Positions 36,725 through 49,500 of a stretch of 64,000 bases of DNA are shown here, piece after piece. Location: contig NC_080063.1 in assembly GCF_026212465.1 (NCBI RefSeq), positions 7,697,702 through 7,761,701 of the forward strand, written 5' to 3'. The first letter of the stretch is position 1, and each line of letters starts with the position of its first letter. This DNA is from Amaranthus tricolor (lineage: Eukaryota > Streptophyta > Magnoliopsida > Caryophyllales > Amaranthaceae). Position numbers and translations under genes: made by a program. Below the pieces are notes generated by a model, which saw nothing but the letters and a program-made list of their open reading frames with translations, did no database searches and had not been told where the DNA came from.

Positions 36725-37600
36725 TTTTAAACAATTATTTAAGTATATATTATCACTGTGGAAATCGCTATGTAAAATTGTCTAAGACTAAAAATACATT
36801 TAGGTAGGGATAATCTAACACGAAAGAGTGATTGTTCTTGACTCTTATTAATGATCATCGCGAGTAGTCAAAAAATTTCTTTCTTTGAATAAAAACTAGG
36901 ATTTTATTGAGACCCGAAGTGTAAGTGTAATAATTGAAATGAAAATCTTTTAACTAATCTTAGATCCATGTATAATAGTTGATTGTATAATCTGATCACC
37001 AATTAAGATGATTAAACACGACATTTAGGTGGATTTAAAATCTTTTTTCTCAAATTTAATTTTGAATTTGGTTATATCCTTAGGACATTTCATTGGGTTT
37101 GAAATTAATCTTTGTATATTTTTTTTTTCATATCATCGTTAACCTACGGTAGAATGCTTCTATGGAATCTTTGTCTTGTTTCAAAGTGTTGGATCTAACC
37201 ATTAGATCAAAAATTTACGGGCTGTCTTGGCCACTACTATACATTATTTCGATACCATAATAAAATTTTCATTAAACTTGTACACAACAAAACGCGCACA
37301 AGAGGAGAGTTAATCGTACACAAACCTGATGAGGTTATATCCTAAAGCCAATTGGTAATATACGGAGTAATCCATATGTTAGTCAATATCTCTCGATTTC
37401 TTCTATATGGGATCACATGCGAGTTATTTTCCAACAATCTCCTCACATGTAAGCCCAATTTTTAGATCAGCCGAAACGACATTCTTTTTAAACCCGTTAA
37501 TTATTATTATGGAAGGCCAAATTTATGTTGTTTCCAATTGATTGGAAATCGTTGGCTCTAATACCATAAAAAATAATAAAACAAAAAGTTTTTTTTTAGA
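36481..37600. other. Intergenic spacer
   Basis: AT-rich sequence with a long (TA)n tract at 36645-36721 and no coding frame. Nothing else could be named. Confidence 0.5.
36645..36721. repeat. (TA)n microsatellite
   Basis: About 38 uninterrupted TA units. Confidence 0.95.
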
Positions 37601-37619
37601 AAATTAGAGTTTTTCAGAA

Positions 37620-38705
37620 AATTAATGTGGTAGCACTTTTGTAAGATTTTTCTACATGGTAGCATCCGGGTTATGCCTTATCTGACTATAGTAGCAATTT
37701 TCCGTTAAATTCTTGTCAATTTCTGTTTGATTCACCATTTTGACGTTTCTACCCTTATTAAGTGTTGGTTGTTGTCTTTATAATTTGCTCTAAATCATTT
37801 TTGTGCTCTCAAATGTTTAATTCACCATTTTGACGTTTAATTCATCAATGCTCTCGAATGTTGTAACAATTTTGTTTTCATTTAAATTGTTGGCATTTTT
37901 GACAAAAGGTGTCTTTAGCACTATTACATAAGTCATAATGTTCACTTAATGTACTTAACTAGGATTATAAAGTTCAATAGGTGCGTTTCAAGCAATAATA
38001 CATATGTACATAACTAGAGCAAACTATAAAGACAACAATTTAAAAGAAAACAAAATCGTTACAACATTAAAGAGCGTTGATGAATTAAACGTCAAAATGA
38101 TGATTTAAACATCCCAATTCTTAAACTTCGCCACCCTTTTCATTTTATCGTCACCCCTATTTAAATGAAATGACGAAAATGCCCTTGGACTTAAAATTTG
38201 TGTAACACACTTCAATCTCTCTCAATAACACTTTTATCACTCTAAAAACACTATATCAAAACTTAAAATTTGTGGAGCTAAAGCTACAGAAATCAAATCC
38301 CGAACAACAATTCGAGGTAATTTCTAATCGAATTTCATTCCAAAATTCGAAAAAAAAATTATTCGAACCCCAGTCGCGCGCGACCCAACCGCAGAGGAGT
38401 CGCACAAAACGCGAGACTGAACCATAGGTCAGTCGTGTGAAATGTGCGACTAAGCCACTGTCCAGTCGCACGTTTTCGCAGTTGGGTCGCGCGCGACTGG
38501 GCTTCAGAGATTTTTTTTTTATTATTTTTGTGTTTTATATTATTAATTAATATTTATGTTAATAAATTATATTTTTTAATAATAATTAATATAATATTAT
38601 TATTTATTAATATTAAATATAAAATAAATAATAATTTTGTTTAATAATTAAAATTTCAAGTAAATTAACAATAACAATAATATTAAATAAATATTAATCA
38701 GGTAA

Positions 38706-38767
<62 letters not shown>

Positions 38768-39155
38768 AATAAAATAATTTACTACAACATATATTAAATA
38801 ATAAAAAAATAAAAAATAATTTAAATAAATAAGAGAAATAAAATAAAAAAAATAAATGAGAGAAAATTATTTAGGGGCAATCTTGAAATTTCATTATATA
38901 AGAGGTGGCGATAAAATAAAAAGGATGACGAAGTTTAATAATGCCCTTAAACATTTGAGAGCATAAAAATAGTTTAAGGCAAATTATAAAGGCAACAAAA
39001 AACACTTAATAAGGGTAGAAGCGTCAAAATAATGAATTAAACGAAAATTGACAAGAATTTAACGGAAAATACTATGATAGTTAATTAGTGGATAAATTGG
39101 ATGCTACCATGTGGAAAAATCTTACAAAAATACTACTACTCGCGTTTTATGAAAG
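37620..39155. mobile_element. Long-TIR fold-back element with a second fold-back element in its left arm
   Basis: The left arm (about 37625-37818) and right arm (about 38945-39150) are imperfect inverted copies sharing GTAAGATTTTTC, ATGGTAGCATCC and ACCCTTATTAAGTG. The arms continue at 38110-38190 and 38868-38945 (AAACTTCG, ATTTTATCG, GCCCCT-like). The left arm is interrupted at 37818-38105 by a separate inverted-repeat unit with its own arms (37818-37893 and 38028-38105, sharing TTTTGACGTTTAATTCATCA). Between the arms lie a GC-rich palindrome (38368-38499) and an (AT)n tract. No transposase frame was found. Element class is unknown; Mutator-like is a guess. Confidence 0.65.
38709..38762. repeat. 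(AT)n microsatellite
   Basis: About 27 AT units inside the fold-back element. Confidence 0.95.
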
Positions 39156-39190
39156 TACGATGCTGTCTTGTAAAATTTACTTTTAATTTA

Positions 39191-39430
39191 CTCCCTCCTA
39201 TTCATAGAGGATGGGACATTTGAGTTTTGCACCAAAACCAAGAAGAGGTGGGGGATCACTTAAAAGTGGGTGAAAACTCTCTTTTTCTATAAAGAGCATT
39301 GATACTTATGTGTTAGTGTTGTTGTAGTAAGGATAAAAGGATAAAAAAAAAATAACAAAAATAAAAATAAGACATTTTCGGTGAATTGCCCCAATAAAAA
39401 AATTTCTCTTTCTCTATTAATGGGAGAGAG
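39191..39430. mobile_element. Stowaway-like MITE
   Basis: The left end is TA|CTCCCTCCTATTCATAGAG and the right end is the imperfect inverse (CTCTATTAATGGGAGAGAG). About 240 bp and non-coding. The TA on the right is shifted by two bases. Confidence 0.6.
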
Positions 39431-40715
39431 TGTTATATAGGCGCTGATATATTGCAAAAAAGCTACTATATAAACAGTCTGTAACTACACCTAAATATAC
39501 TATTTATTATGTTCTATATAAATTTACATTGTATAGCAGTTCGTCAATTTTCCTACACTCATAAGTCATAAGTTACGTAATTGAATCACAAACATAAAGT
39601 TCATCTTCAGCTAATTCACAAATGTTTAAACATTCAATACGATATTGACAGAGGCACTTTTGGGGTCCGCAGGTTATGGCATAGGTCCCTAAAATTAAAA
39701 ATTAAAGAACCTCATATTACAAATAATATATACTTTTTATTTATTTAATGTGTTCTATTTGACTTTTCACCATTTTTAGATGATTAAATAGGATCACATG
39801 TGAAAGAAAAAAATATAGCAATTTTAATTTTAATAGTAGTAAAGTGGAGTTATTATGTGTAAAGGTGTGAATAAATTTAATAAAGGTAAATCGGTAAACT
39901 TAATATATTCAAAATAGAAATGAAATATTTAGAAGACTTAACCAAATAAGAAAATGAGACACTTAGGGTGATTAGGAGCGAGTATTAAAATAACAAATTG
40001 ATGAAGTAGAATATATAGTTGGAGATTTACTTAATGTACATTACAATGGTCATAAATTCAAATCTTATTGATCACATTTTTTTATTTTCGTTTTTTTATC
40101 TCTTTTCAAAATAATTATTTAACTCCCAAATATCTTCTCTTCATTTAATTTTCAATTATTCATTAAACATCAATTATCATCAATTTAATTTATAAAAAAA
40201 ATTAAAATTTTTATCTCTTAATTCTTCAGCCCTTTAAACTTTTACAGTTTTCTATTATTAGCCATCAACCCATTATATTTTTTTTCTCTTCCTTCAACAA
40301 CAGAAATAAAAATTAATTTTTAATAAAATTAATTTAAGTTATTTTAATTAAATCAATATCAATGCAGTTAGAAATTATGTTGGATTTTTATTCAATTATA
40401 ATATTTAAAATTATAATGGTGTTGAGTTTTTATTTTAGTTTAAGAAATAATTTTTTTATACAAAAGACCCCAATTTGAGAAATTTATGAAAAATAAACCA
40501 AACCTCGAAATTTTTTGCTTTGCTTCGCCCTTGGATATACTGGTGTTTATCTTAGATGAATGAATATTATTAATTTATTATCTACAAAATCTAGGAACGA
40601 GAAGTCACCCGTATCTATTTTGAGAATAACCTTATAGTAATAGTTAGTTCAACCCCTTTTATATGAGACCGTCTCACAGTGAAATAGGTCAATACAAAAA
40701 CTCCATTATACAATA
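39431..40715. other. Intergenic spacer
   Basis: No gene was seen. GAGGCACTTTTGGGGTCC near 39652 and an opposed CTTCGCCCTTGG near 40525 may mark the ends of an old element about 0.9 kb long, but the arms are too diverged to claim it. Confidence 0.35.
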
Positions 40716-41075
40716 CTTCCTCCGTTTTTTTATCTTCCACATTATTATAACGGATAGTTTCAAAAGTTCTTCCACTTTATAATACTTTTTATTTTTAGAA
40801 AGTTTTTATTCCACTTTTACCCCTTAAAATCACCCCTTTTCTTTTAATGTACCTCTTTTCTTTATAGTTATTTTCTTTCTCATATTTTCAATACAATCAT
40901 TACTTCACACTACTATTTAATTAAAATAATATCAACTACAACCTCATACTTCCAATACAATCATTACTTCACACTACTATTTAATTAAAATAATACCCAC
41001 TACAACCCAAAGATTCTATCTTCCTTAATATGTGTGAAAAACCCATAATGAAAGATCAAAAAAGAACAGAGAGAG
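40716..41075. mobile_element. Stowaway-like MITE
   Basis: It starts TA|CTTCCTCCGTTTTTTTATC and ends with the inverse GATCAAAAAAGAACAGAGAG|TA, 360 bp. An internal direct duplication (ACAATCATTACTTCACACTA) occurs at about 40892 and 40962. Confidence 0.7.
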
Positions 41076-41783
41076 TAATATTTTGATCGGTTATCAGGTA
41101 GTAGAGTTTATTTTTAATAACGTTTGCCTTTTTAATGGTGCAATATTAATTATTTTGGTTAACATTTTTCTAAATAAAAATTCACATTGAAGGTCTATTA
41201 AACAAAATTGAAGATCGATAATACAATTTCCAAATGAACAATTTGACAATAGAATTAAATCAAGCGTACGTACAAGTAATTTTTTAAAAACATATACTTT
41301 GTACATAAACCATTGAAAACATAAGCTACAATATAGGCTCCTTGCATGTTCGAGGTCATCTCTCAGTAGAGAGATGGTATCTCTAATAGCTAATATTTTA
41401 CTACTTTAGGTGAGCCTTGCATTGCTCACAATAGAGCAAAATTGACATATATTACAACTAATTTAGGTACACTACATATGTATACCATGCCAACAAAATT
41501 ACTATATTTAGTTATGCAATATGCATCTATATTTACATTAAATCAAATCTTAGAAAACAGACCACAGCAAAAACATCAGAGGATCATAAGGGAATAAGCT
41601 AGCTAGTAAATCATCTTCTGTCTTAGCTAGCAAAATAGTTCAACATTTTGCTAATTTATCACAAAGAGATGGTCAGAAGTGACAAATATCATATGTATAC
41701 CTTGCCTCTTCTTCGCTGGAATTCCATAACTACACCCGCAATGATCGAGAAAATCTTCGATCATCTGGTGGAAAACCGGCTAC

Positions 41784-43709
41784 TCATGAGTTTTCCTGAA
41801 AATTCTGAGACATAGACAAGGTTGTTGGATTTGCTTCCAGTACAGCGGAGGTATCAACTTGCGAATTCCCTTCAATGTGCTTTGTTTGGAATCCTTTAAA
41901 AAGTCCTGATCCGCGTCTTATGGAATCAAATTTCTCATTATGGTTAATCCCAAGGGTTGTCCAAACTGAGCTCTTCGCGACTTCTCCTGGATTGTGAAAC
42001 CTCAAAGTCTTTGGAAACCAAGGAGACTGCTCGGAATTGCTCTCCTCGGAGTGAGCTGAACATAAAACATTCCCGTCCCTTGAATGCTTTCCTATACAAG
42101 AGTTTGGGCTAGAGCTTGGGTTTGAAGCACTTGTAGGAGATGATTGAGTAATCCACGGAACATTCCAAGTTCCTGGTACAGTACATCCCCAATACGAAGG
42201 TGTAGGATACAAAGGCATAGTGAAGCCATTCGGGCAAAAGGGTGGTGCTGCTACAGGCGGGTTCCATTGATTAGAGTTCCAAGGATAAGGCCAAGGTGAA
42301 CCAGGGTAGCATGGAATTTGATTTGGAAAGGGAATACAATTCAGACCTGCTGACATTGCTTCTTTTACAGACGATTGGCTAGCTTCGTCCTTTGAATTTG
42401 ATCCATCAATGTCGTTAGGTTGACAATTCCTTGATGACTTTTCTGCGGGGTTCAATATTGACGACATAGACTCACAGAGAGATACATCCATGTTGCAAGT
42501 GCGTACTGTGCCATTAATCGGCAAAGTAGGGTGAACCTCATCAGGAATATCAGAACGAGCGTTGTGGAGTGCTTCAGGAATGGTGATATGACGATAATGA
42601 TACATCAAATTCTTGCTCTTGCGACGCCCAGCACCAACAGGGACATTCCTCATTGTACCACCAGAAGTCCAATATCTTTGGCAGTTTTTGCAAAAGTGTC
42701 TAGGCTGGTTGACATTGTAATTGTTGTAGTAACAGAACTTCGTGTCCATGCTCTTACACCGCGGACACGGGAGTATTTTATCAGGCTTCTTAGGATTCTT
42801 ATCTTGAGAAGCACCTGTCTCAGACTTTTCTTCTAACTTCGATGATTTCCATGTCGCTCTTTCATTAAAACCCGACAAAGCTTCAGAAATATCAGGTTCC
42901 CCTAAAGATGCATCTTGGTTAGCGGTCTTATCTGAATTTTCAGGTGAGACTACAACTTCTTGTTCATCTGGGTCAACCTAAATTGATCATGTTGACTGAT
43001 TAATCATACTTCCCAAGAGATACATGTCCAATTCATGCAATTAATAAACTCTTTGTAGTTGAAGCTCCAAGCAGTTTCCCCCAAAACAAATTCCCCCTTT
43101 TAAACAACAATCAAAATCCACAATAAAAAAGGGAAAGCAAATCGAAAGTAATCAATCCTCTGTATGCTAATTACAAATTGGAAGCTGAGTGAATCAAATA
43201 TATATTTTTTTTGAAGAAGAATAGTGAATCAAAGATTAGAACATTTACCCACCACAACCGCTGAATATCACATGATATTAGGGGAGAGTTCACATTATTC
43301 TAATAATTCTAATTAAAAAGTAAAAATATTCAAAAATACTCAAATTTCCGCTCAATTTCATCAAAAACTCAATACCTCAACCACAAATTAGTATCAAATG
43401 ATCCAATAGCAATAAACCGAAATAAATAATTCAAAATTTTAACCTCTGAGCAATTTAATCAACCACATTTATCAAAAAAAGAGAAAAATTGAAGTAGACA
43501 AAAGATTGAAACCATCTTACTATATCATTTTCTTTGTAATTAAGAATTAAATTATTTTCTGAAATTGTTGGAGGAAAAAGAGGTTGTTGATTAAGAAGCT
43601 TATTGGAATCGTCATCTTCATCATCAGCATTGTCATCACCGTAAGGAGTATCTTGCAAAGGAATGGTTTTGCCAAACAACTTTATTGCAGGATCTTTTGG
43701 TTCCGCCAT
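41784..43709 (-). CDS. Cycling Dof factor (CDF) transcription factor
   Basis: This is a DNA-binding regulator of the Dof family. CDF members repress CONSTANS-type flowering genes and are controlled by the clock and by FKF1/GI-mediated degradation (established for Arabidopsis). Exon 1 is 43709-43521 (63 codons) and exon 2 is 42977-41784, for 460 residues. The N-terminus carries [11 protein letters not shown], the CDF N-terminal motif. The Dof finger (C-P-R-C ... C-K-N-C, then QRYWTSGG and [12 protein letters not shown]) lies at about residues 130-185. The C-terminal half has the CDF-type [20 protein letters not shown] and SSVWTTLGI motifs, the last probably the FKF1/GI-contact region. The ATG at 43707-43709 opens directly onto the conserved motif. 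The intron is 543 bp. The protein appears intact. Confidence 0.95.
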
Positions 43710-44247
43710 TATTGGATTAGCGAAAATGGGGAAAAAAGAAGAGAAAAAGGAAACATAAAGGGTAAAAGCGTACGCTAAAGGTGAAAAAAAATCTAATGTG
43801 CTTGGTTTTCGGCGCCAAGAGCTCAGACATCCTCCCTTTTGTGAATGTCAGAGTGTCTTTTCGACCAAAAAAAAAAAGAGAGAGAGAAGCATGAGGAAGA
43901 AATGTAGAGAGATTGAAATTCTAATCAATTACTTTACCATAATTTGTAAATCCTCCTAAAAAGAATAAAGGTAAAATAATTACCAATAAATGAAGTAAAC
44001 AAAATAAAAAAAAATAAAATTTAAATAAAATTATTACATGAGGCGATCTCAATAAGAGAAACTGTTTATATTTATATTTAGGTTATATAGTCTATTTAAT
44101 GTATATTATGAGTATAAATGGCTTACTTAACATCTTTTTACTCAATCTTTAGAGTTCTATCAAATTCTTTCACATAAGAATGATTTATCAATATTACAAA
44201 TCATTATTATTTTCTTAGACTACCTCATCCATTTATTAATTTTGTTA
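43710..44247. other. CDF gene upstream region
   Basis: It contains the presumed 5' UTR and promoter of the CDF gene, read on the minus strand. A GA-rich stretch (43870-43885) lies about 170 bases upstream of the ATG. No other feature was recognised. Confidence 0.4.
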
Positions 44248-44249
44248 TA

Positions 44250-45952
44250 CTCTCTTGGTCCCGCCAATTTTTAGTCCTAAGACAATCGGTGAAAAATAAG
44301 AACAGTGCTTAAAGTGGAATTAATTTTATGGGAAGGTAAAATACTTCTTTTGTTATGATTATTGACAATATTCATCAATTGAGTTTATTTTATATAATCG
44401 ATTGGGGATATTGTTGTTATTCATTTAATCGCACACTTTAATAATATTAACTTTAAATATATTTTGTTATGCATTTAAAATAATACATTGAATTGCGTAA
44501 AAAATTCAAATATAGCAAGTTACTGGAACGAAAAAGTACCTGGATGAAATGAAAAGGTAAGTTAACAGTGCAGATGAAAAGAGATTGTAGGTCATGACAA
44601 AAAAAAATTTGACTAATTGGTTAATCGCATACGTTGTGTTAGTCGAAATTTTCGGATAATATTTCCTACTAAAACCTTGTAAGTCGGAAATTTCAACTGC
44701 TTTCCTACTACATATTTGTTTGGTTTCCATCACCCCCATGCCCCTATCTTTGATTTTCTTTGAGCTAGAACATGTGATGTAAAAGGAAAGATTTCTATTT
44801 TTTTATCAAAATAAATTCACCATTAGTTGAATATATGGGTTTAGCTACTGCACATCTGAACATGATTTTGGAGATATATCTCTTTGATTGAATCTCTTAA
44901 TGTGGCTCAATTTCTCCATATGAAAGATAATAAGTTTGTTGTGTTTTTGTAATGTAAAATAGCTTCTCATCAATGTGGATTACATTGGACATGTTTGTGA
45001 ACATAAAAGATTTTTTCTTTGAATTTCATGTACAACTAGAAAGAGAATAAATTAACATGTCAATTTTGTTGTTGTTAAATGTGATTTGATTGCATTTGTG
45101 TATGTTTATGATGAGCTTATTTTTTTATCGAAGACTATGGATTGACTTACCCCTATAGTCTTTGCAACTGATAGTTGAGTTGTTTCTTAGTTTTTTCAAA
45201 TGCTTTGAACTTTGGTTCATCAAACTCAATGGTATTCTTTGAGCATGAACCTTTCTTCTTGTTATTGACAGTAATTTTGTTGTTTAATGTATGCCCAAAT
45301 CCTAGTTATTGTCTTCCCATTGACATTGAACTCATTGGTAAGCTCATTGATCTTAACATGAGCTGGTTTGCCTTTTTCATTTAAGGCTATTAACAAATCA
45401 TGCATGGTTTTGTTTCTATTGTGATTGCCTAAGTTCTTTGTTTTTGCCATTGGAAAATGATTTTGTAACGTGAGACAGAATGTATGGTAGCGCTATTCCA
45501 AAATTTGAAAATTTTTAATTCCACCAAACATTCTGATATGTTGATGAAGTAACTAAATTCTAATTTCATGCATTTTTATTCATTTTGAATATGAAGTTAA
45601 TGAAAGAAAAGTTACCCGTATTGTACGTTGTCGGAAGCCACAAGATAAGTGTTTAAGAAGTCAAGGAAAAAGTGAAGAATTGTTATTTAATGTCAATTAC
45701 ATTAATGTATTTTAATTTAAATTTATGTATTTTAATGAAACTTGTTGAAATGTAATGGAATTAAATTTCCCTCCCAAATGAACTTCTCCCTTTTTTATGA
45801 TAGAAATGGAGGGAGAAATTATAAATTAATTGCTTTGCATAAATAATCCTATTTATACACGTGGCCTTTTTTTGCAAGTGCTCCATACCCTTTCTTAATA
45901 TCACTGCCAAATGCCCAAACTTATTTGAAACATTTAGTGTGAAATGAAGGAG
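44250..45952 (-). mobile_element. Mariner-like element, decayed
   Basis: The element is framed by TA at 44248-44249 and 45953-45954. Its ends start CTCTCTTGGTCCCG and, inverted, CTCCTTCATTTCAC, both resembling Stowaway/mariner termini of plants but weakly matched to each other. The interior carries remnants of a mariner transposase on the minus strand. At 1.7 kb it is shorter than intact plant mariner-like elements, so internal loss is likely. Confidence 0.6.
44600..45450 (-). pseudogene. Mariner-type transposase remnant
   Basis: A helix-turn-helix segment is readable at 45390-45270 (KINELTNEFNVNGKTITRIW). About 44995-44890 gives MSNVIHIDEKLFYIT, matching the conserved V-H-x-D-E-K-W-F block around the first catalytic Asp of plant mariner transposases, with Leu in place of Trp. 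Downstream, RYISKIMFRCAVAKP follows the family order. Stops and frame changes separate the blocks. Confidence 0.8.
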
Positions 45953-45954
45953 TA

Positions 45955-46539
45955 TTATTATATTTTGTTGAATGGTGTCTATTTGAAATTGATTAAAAAC
46001 AATAGAAAATTGGATATCTATTTTGTATATACCTCCAATATACTATTCGATTTATAAACCGAATATTCGGTCCGATTTATAAACTGAGTATAAAATCTGA
46101 ATTATTTGATTTTTCAAAATTAAATAAATTTGTATTTTTTTAAAATTGGATATTTTAGAATAACTCTAACATTGAGTGTAAATTGGAGGGAATCTTATTT
46201 TATTTTGTTTTTGAGTATATTATAATTTGTTAAATGGTGTCTATTTGCAATTGATTAAAAAAATATATATATAGAACGCGTGAGAACATAGACGTCGTCT
46301 GCACTTTGAAGTTTGAACGAAGAAAGCAAAGGTGTTAGGTGTAGTAGATACCAGTTCTAACCAAACCTGCCATGGAAGAAGCAAAGCCACCATACCTATA
46401 ATCGTTGACCTTTATCCTCTATTGTATACTTCTTTCTTCAATTTTACATCCCAATCTTTCTTTTTGTATTGGATAAACTATCAATGCTGTTGGACTAGTT
46501 CTTCCAAAATCCAAATTCAAAGTACTGCAGAATTCAAAA
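45955..46539. other. Upstream region of the rhomboid gene
   Basis: AT-rich spacer and presumed promoter and 5' UTR of the RBL gene. GAATATTCGG and TTTATAAAC motifs recur near 46040-46090. An open frame here begins at a non-ATG codon and is not supported. Confidence 0.4.
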
Positions 46540-49500
46540 ATGGTTCGAGATTCATCTCAAGAAATCCCATTACGTGGGAGTTCAAGGGAAAATATGATTC
46601 ATCCAGTTGATGTTGATGGTGGTGCTACAAGATCATATACGCCTATGCCCCCAATGTCGAATCAAGTTCAAGTCAAGCATTTTAAGAAGTGGTTTCCATG
46701 GCTGATTCCTTCCATTGTTGTTGCTAATATAATTATGTTTATCATCACTATGTATGTCAATAATTGCCCTAAATATTCCATCTCTTGCTTAGCTCCTTCT
46801 TTGGGTCGCTTTGCTTTTCAACCTTTCAAAGAAAACCCTCTTCTTGGTCCTTCTGCTCTTACGTAAGTTTATTCTTTTTCTTCTTTTTGATTTGATTCTT
46901 TTAGAAGTGTTTTGATCTATTTGTTCATCGATTGAACTGCTGAATTTCTTATTATTTAGTTATTTTTCGTCGTTTTGATGAATTAGGGTTCATGACTGAG
47001 TTAATTAGATTAGATATGATTTCTATCAGCACCTTGTCCTGTATTAGTTGCCTTTCCGGCTTTATCTGATTTGATTGTTTTGAATACTACTTGAATTTCT
47101 GTTTTTGACTTTATCTTGACTTAAGTTGAAGTTTTGCTTCAATGTTGAATTGCTGGTCAATTATGATCTGACATCAAATTTCTCTTGAATGATCAATCAT
47201 GCTAGTTTAGTTCATTATCAGCAATGGATCATTATGGAAAATTATTATTTTCTCCAATGAATTTATGGTTTTATTACTAAAAATTTGTTGGTACCGGAGG
47301 AGTTTGTAGCATCAGCTACTTACATGTTTCAACTTACAATACTCTTATAAACCACCGTCTTATAAACCCTTACAATTTTAATACTCTTATATTACAATGG
47401 ATCATTAAACCATCGTCTTGTAAAATTTGGGGCTTTGTGCCAATTCTATCTTATAAACCCTTACAATTTAAAACAATATCAAAAAACCTCTTCATTAATT
47501 AAACTTACTATCCAACTAGCCAAAAGAACTTTTTTGAGAAAGAGATAGTATAGCAGAAGTCATTAGCTTTTTTCTTATTAGTTCACAGATTTTGAAACAA
47601 GTAATGATATTTGGCTCTTTATTAGTATTTGATTACTCTCGTATAAATAATATACTTGTATTTGTAGTAATTTGAAAAATTAATAAATTAAGTATAAAAA
47701 TGGATTCTTGGGGCCTTCCGATAATAGGCCCTGCTGTAAACCGCATTGCCCATGCTAATCGATGACCATGAAACCACGTGCACTTCTTAATTATTTACAG
47801 TTGAAGATGATGGTTGTTAATAATGGTCAACCGGAGGCAGAATCTTTGTTATTATCAGCAAAATCTAGGTGGGAGCCACTTAATGACATTGTGTAATGAA
47901 CCATTATTGTATTCTACTTGATAGAAAAAAAACATAGCCCATCAGCCCTTACTAGAAGGGTTGATGTAATCAGGCTTTGATAGTCATGTGTAAACTATCA
48001 AATAAAGGTTCTCAAATCCTCTTAAGATAACATCATAAAATCCTAGATCAGAATGACTACTTCTATACAAAATTAACTAATTTTTTGTAGCTTAATGTTC
48101 TATACCTTCTGTGAACACTGAACAGCGTGGCATGTATCTTAGCCTTGGCTGTATTCTTCCTAGTTTCATGTGAAATATCCCTAGCTTCTGCATCAAGTTA
48201 TTAAGATTATTTTCTGGTCTCACATACTCTGGAAGATGCTGTCCGCCTGCCCCTGTGTTCGAACAGCAGCAGAATTTGTACCTTGATATAACTATCGCCT
48301 CTGACTATACAACCCTAAAGTCAAAACCATGAAACTACATCCGAGGGTTTGATGTTGGGTATTACACTCTTCTCAATTTTGCGAGGGAGAAATTTTATGT
48401 GGTAAAATGTCATATAAACAAATCTGTTTGAAGCAAAAATATTGGGCGTCCTGATTTCGACATGTATGAAATAGTTTACCTGTTTCAGCGCATTAGTATG
48501 CATATGGATGCAACATATAGTTTCAGTCTTAACAACACAATTTTTACATTGGTTTCTGTTTTTAATCAATCAGGCTTGATAAAATGGGGGCTTTAGCTAT
48601 AAAAAAAGTGGTAGATCATCACCAGGGATGGCGTCTGATAAGTTGTATTTGGTTACATGGTGGCGTTTTCCATCTGCTGGCGAACATGTTAGGTTTGCTA
48701 GTTATTGGAATCAGGATGGAGAGAGAATTTGGATTTGGTATGTTTGTACAAGCTTTATAAACTTTTAATTTCTTTATTATTTGTTAGGATAAAAAAGATG
48801 TATTTCATAAATTCTATAGTCTAAATTATCTAATAGATGCCACATTTGTTTATTCTATACTGTAATCAGTAATGCATATAAAGATTGAGGTCACATTTTG
48901 GTCTAGACTAAATGAGATGTGAGCCTGGTATTCATTTCTGTCTGTTTTTTCCCTCCTTTGCTTTTTCCTGAAACAGTAAAGATTGGCTTGCTTTATGTCA
49001 TTTCTGGACTTGGTGGAAGTTTGTTGTCTGGCCTTTTTGTGCGATCAAACATCTCTGTTGGGGCCTCTGGTGCAGTTTTTGGATTACTAGGTGCTATGCT
49101 TTCCGAGTTGATAATGAATTGGACTATATATAGTAACAAGGTTAGAGCTAATAGTTCTCTTTTTTGTTTTGGATTTCACCTAATAATGATTTTTTCCTAT
49201 CATAATTTTCATAGCTAATCATGTGAAAGACTGTCTATCATGAGTCCATATTTTCATAATTTGTATTAGTTTGGCCATTTAAACAATGTATGAGGCACGT
49301 CTCATGGTAAGATTACCTCGTACACAATTTGTGTATTTTTTACTCTAATATTTTGTATCTATCTATCCACCTCCAGGTTGCATCATTGGTGATGCTAGTA
49401 CTCATTGTTGCTGTCAACTTGGGTGTCGGTATTCTACCTCATGTCGACAACTTTGCTCACATTGGTGGGTTTACTTCCGGGTTTTTCCTCGGTTTTGTGT

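Noticed and set aside
46332..46610. Frame overlapping the rhomboid start
   Set aside because: It begins at a non-ATG codon and runs out of frame with the supported RBL exon 1.
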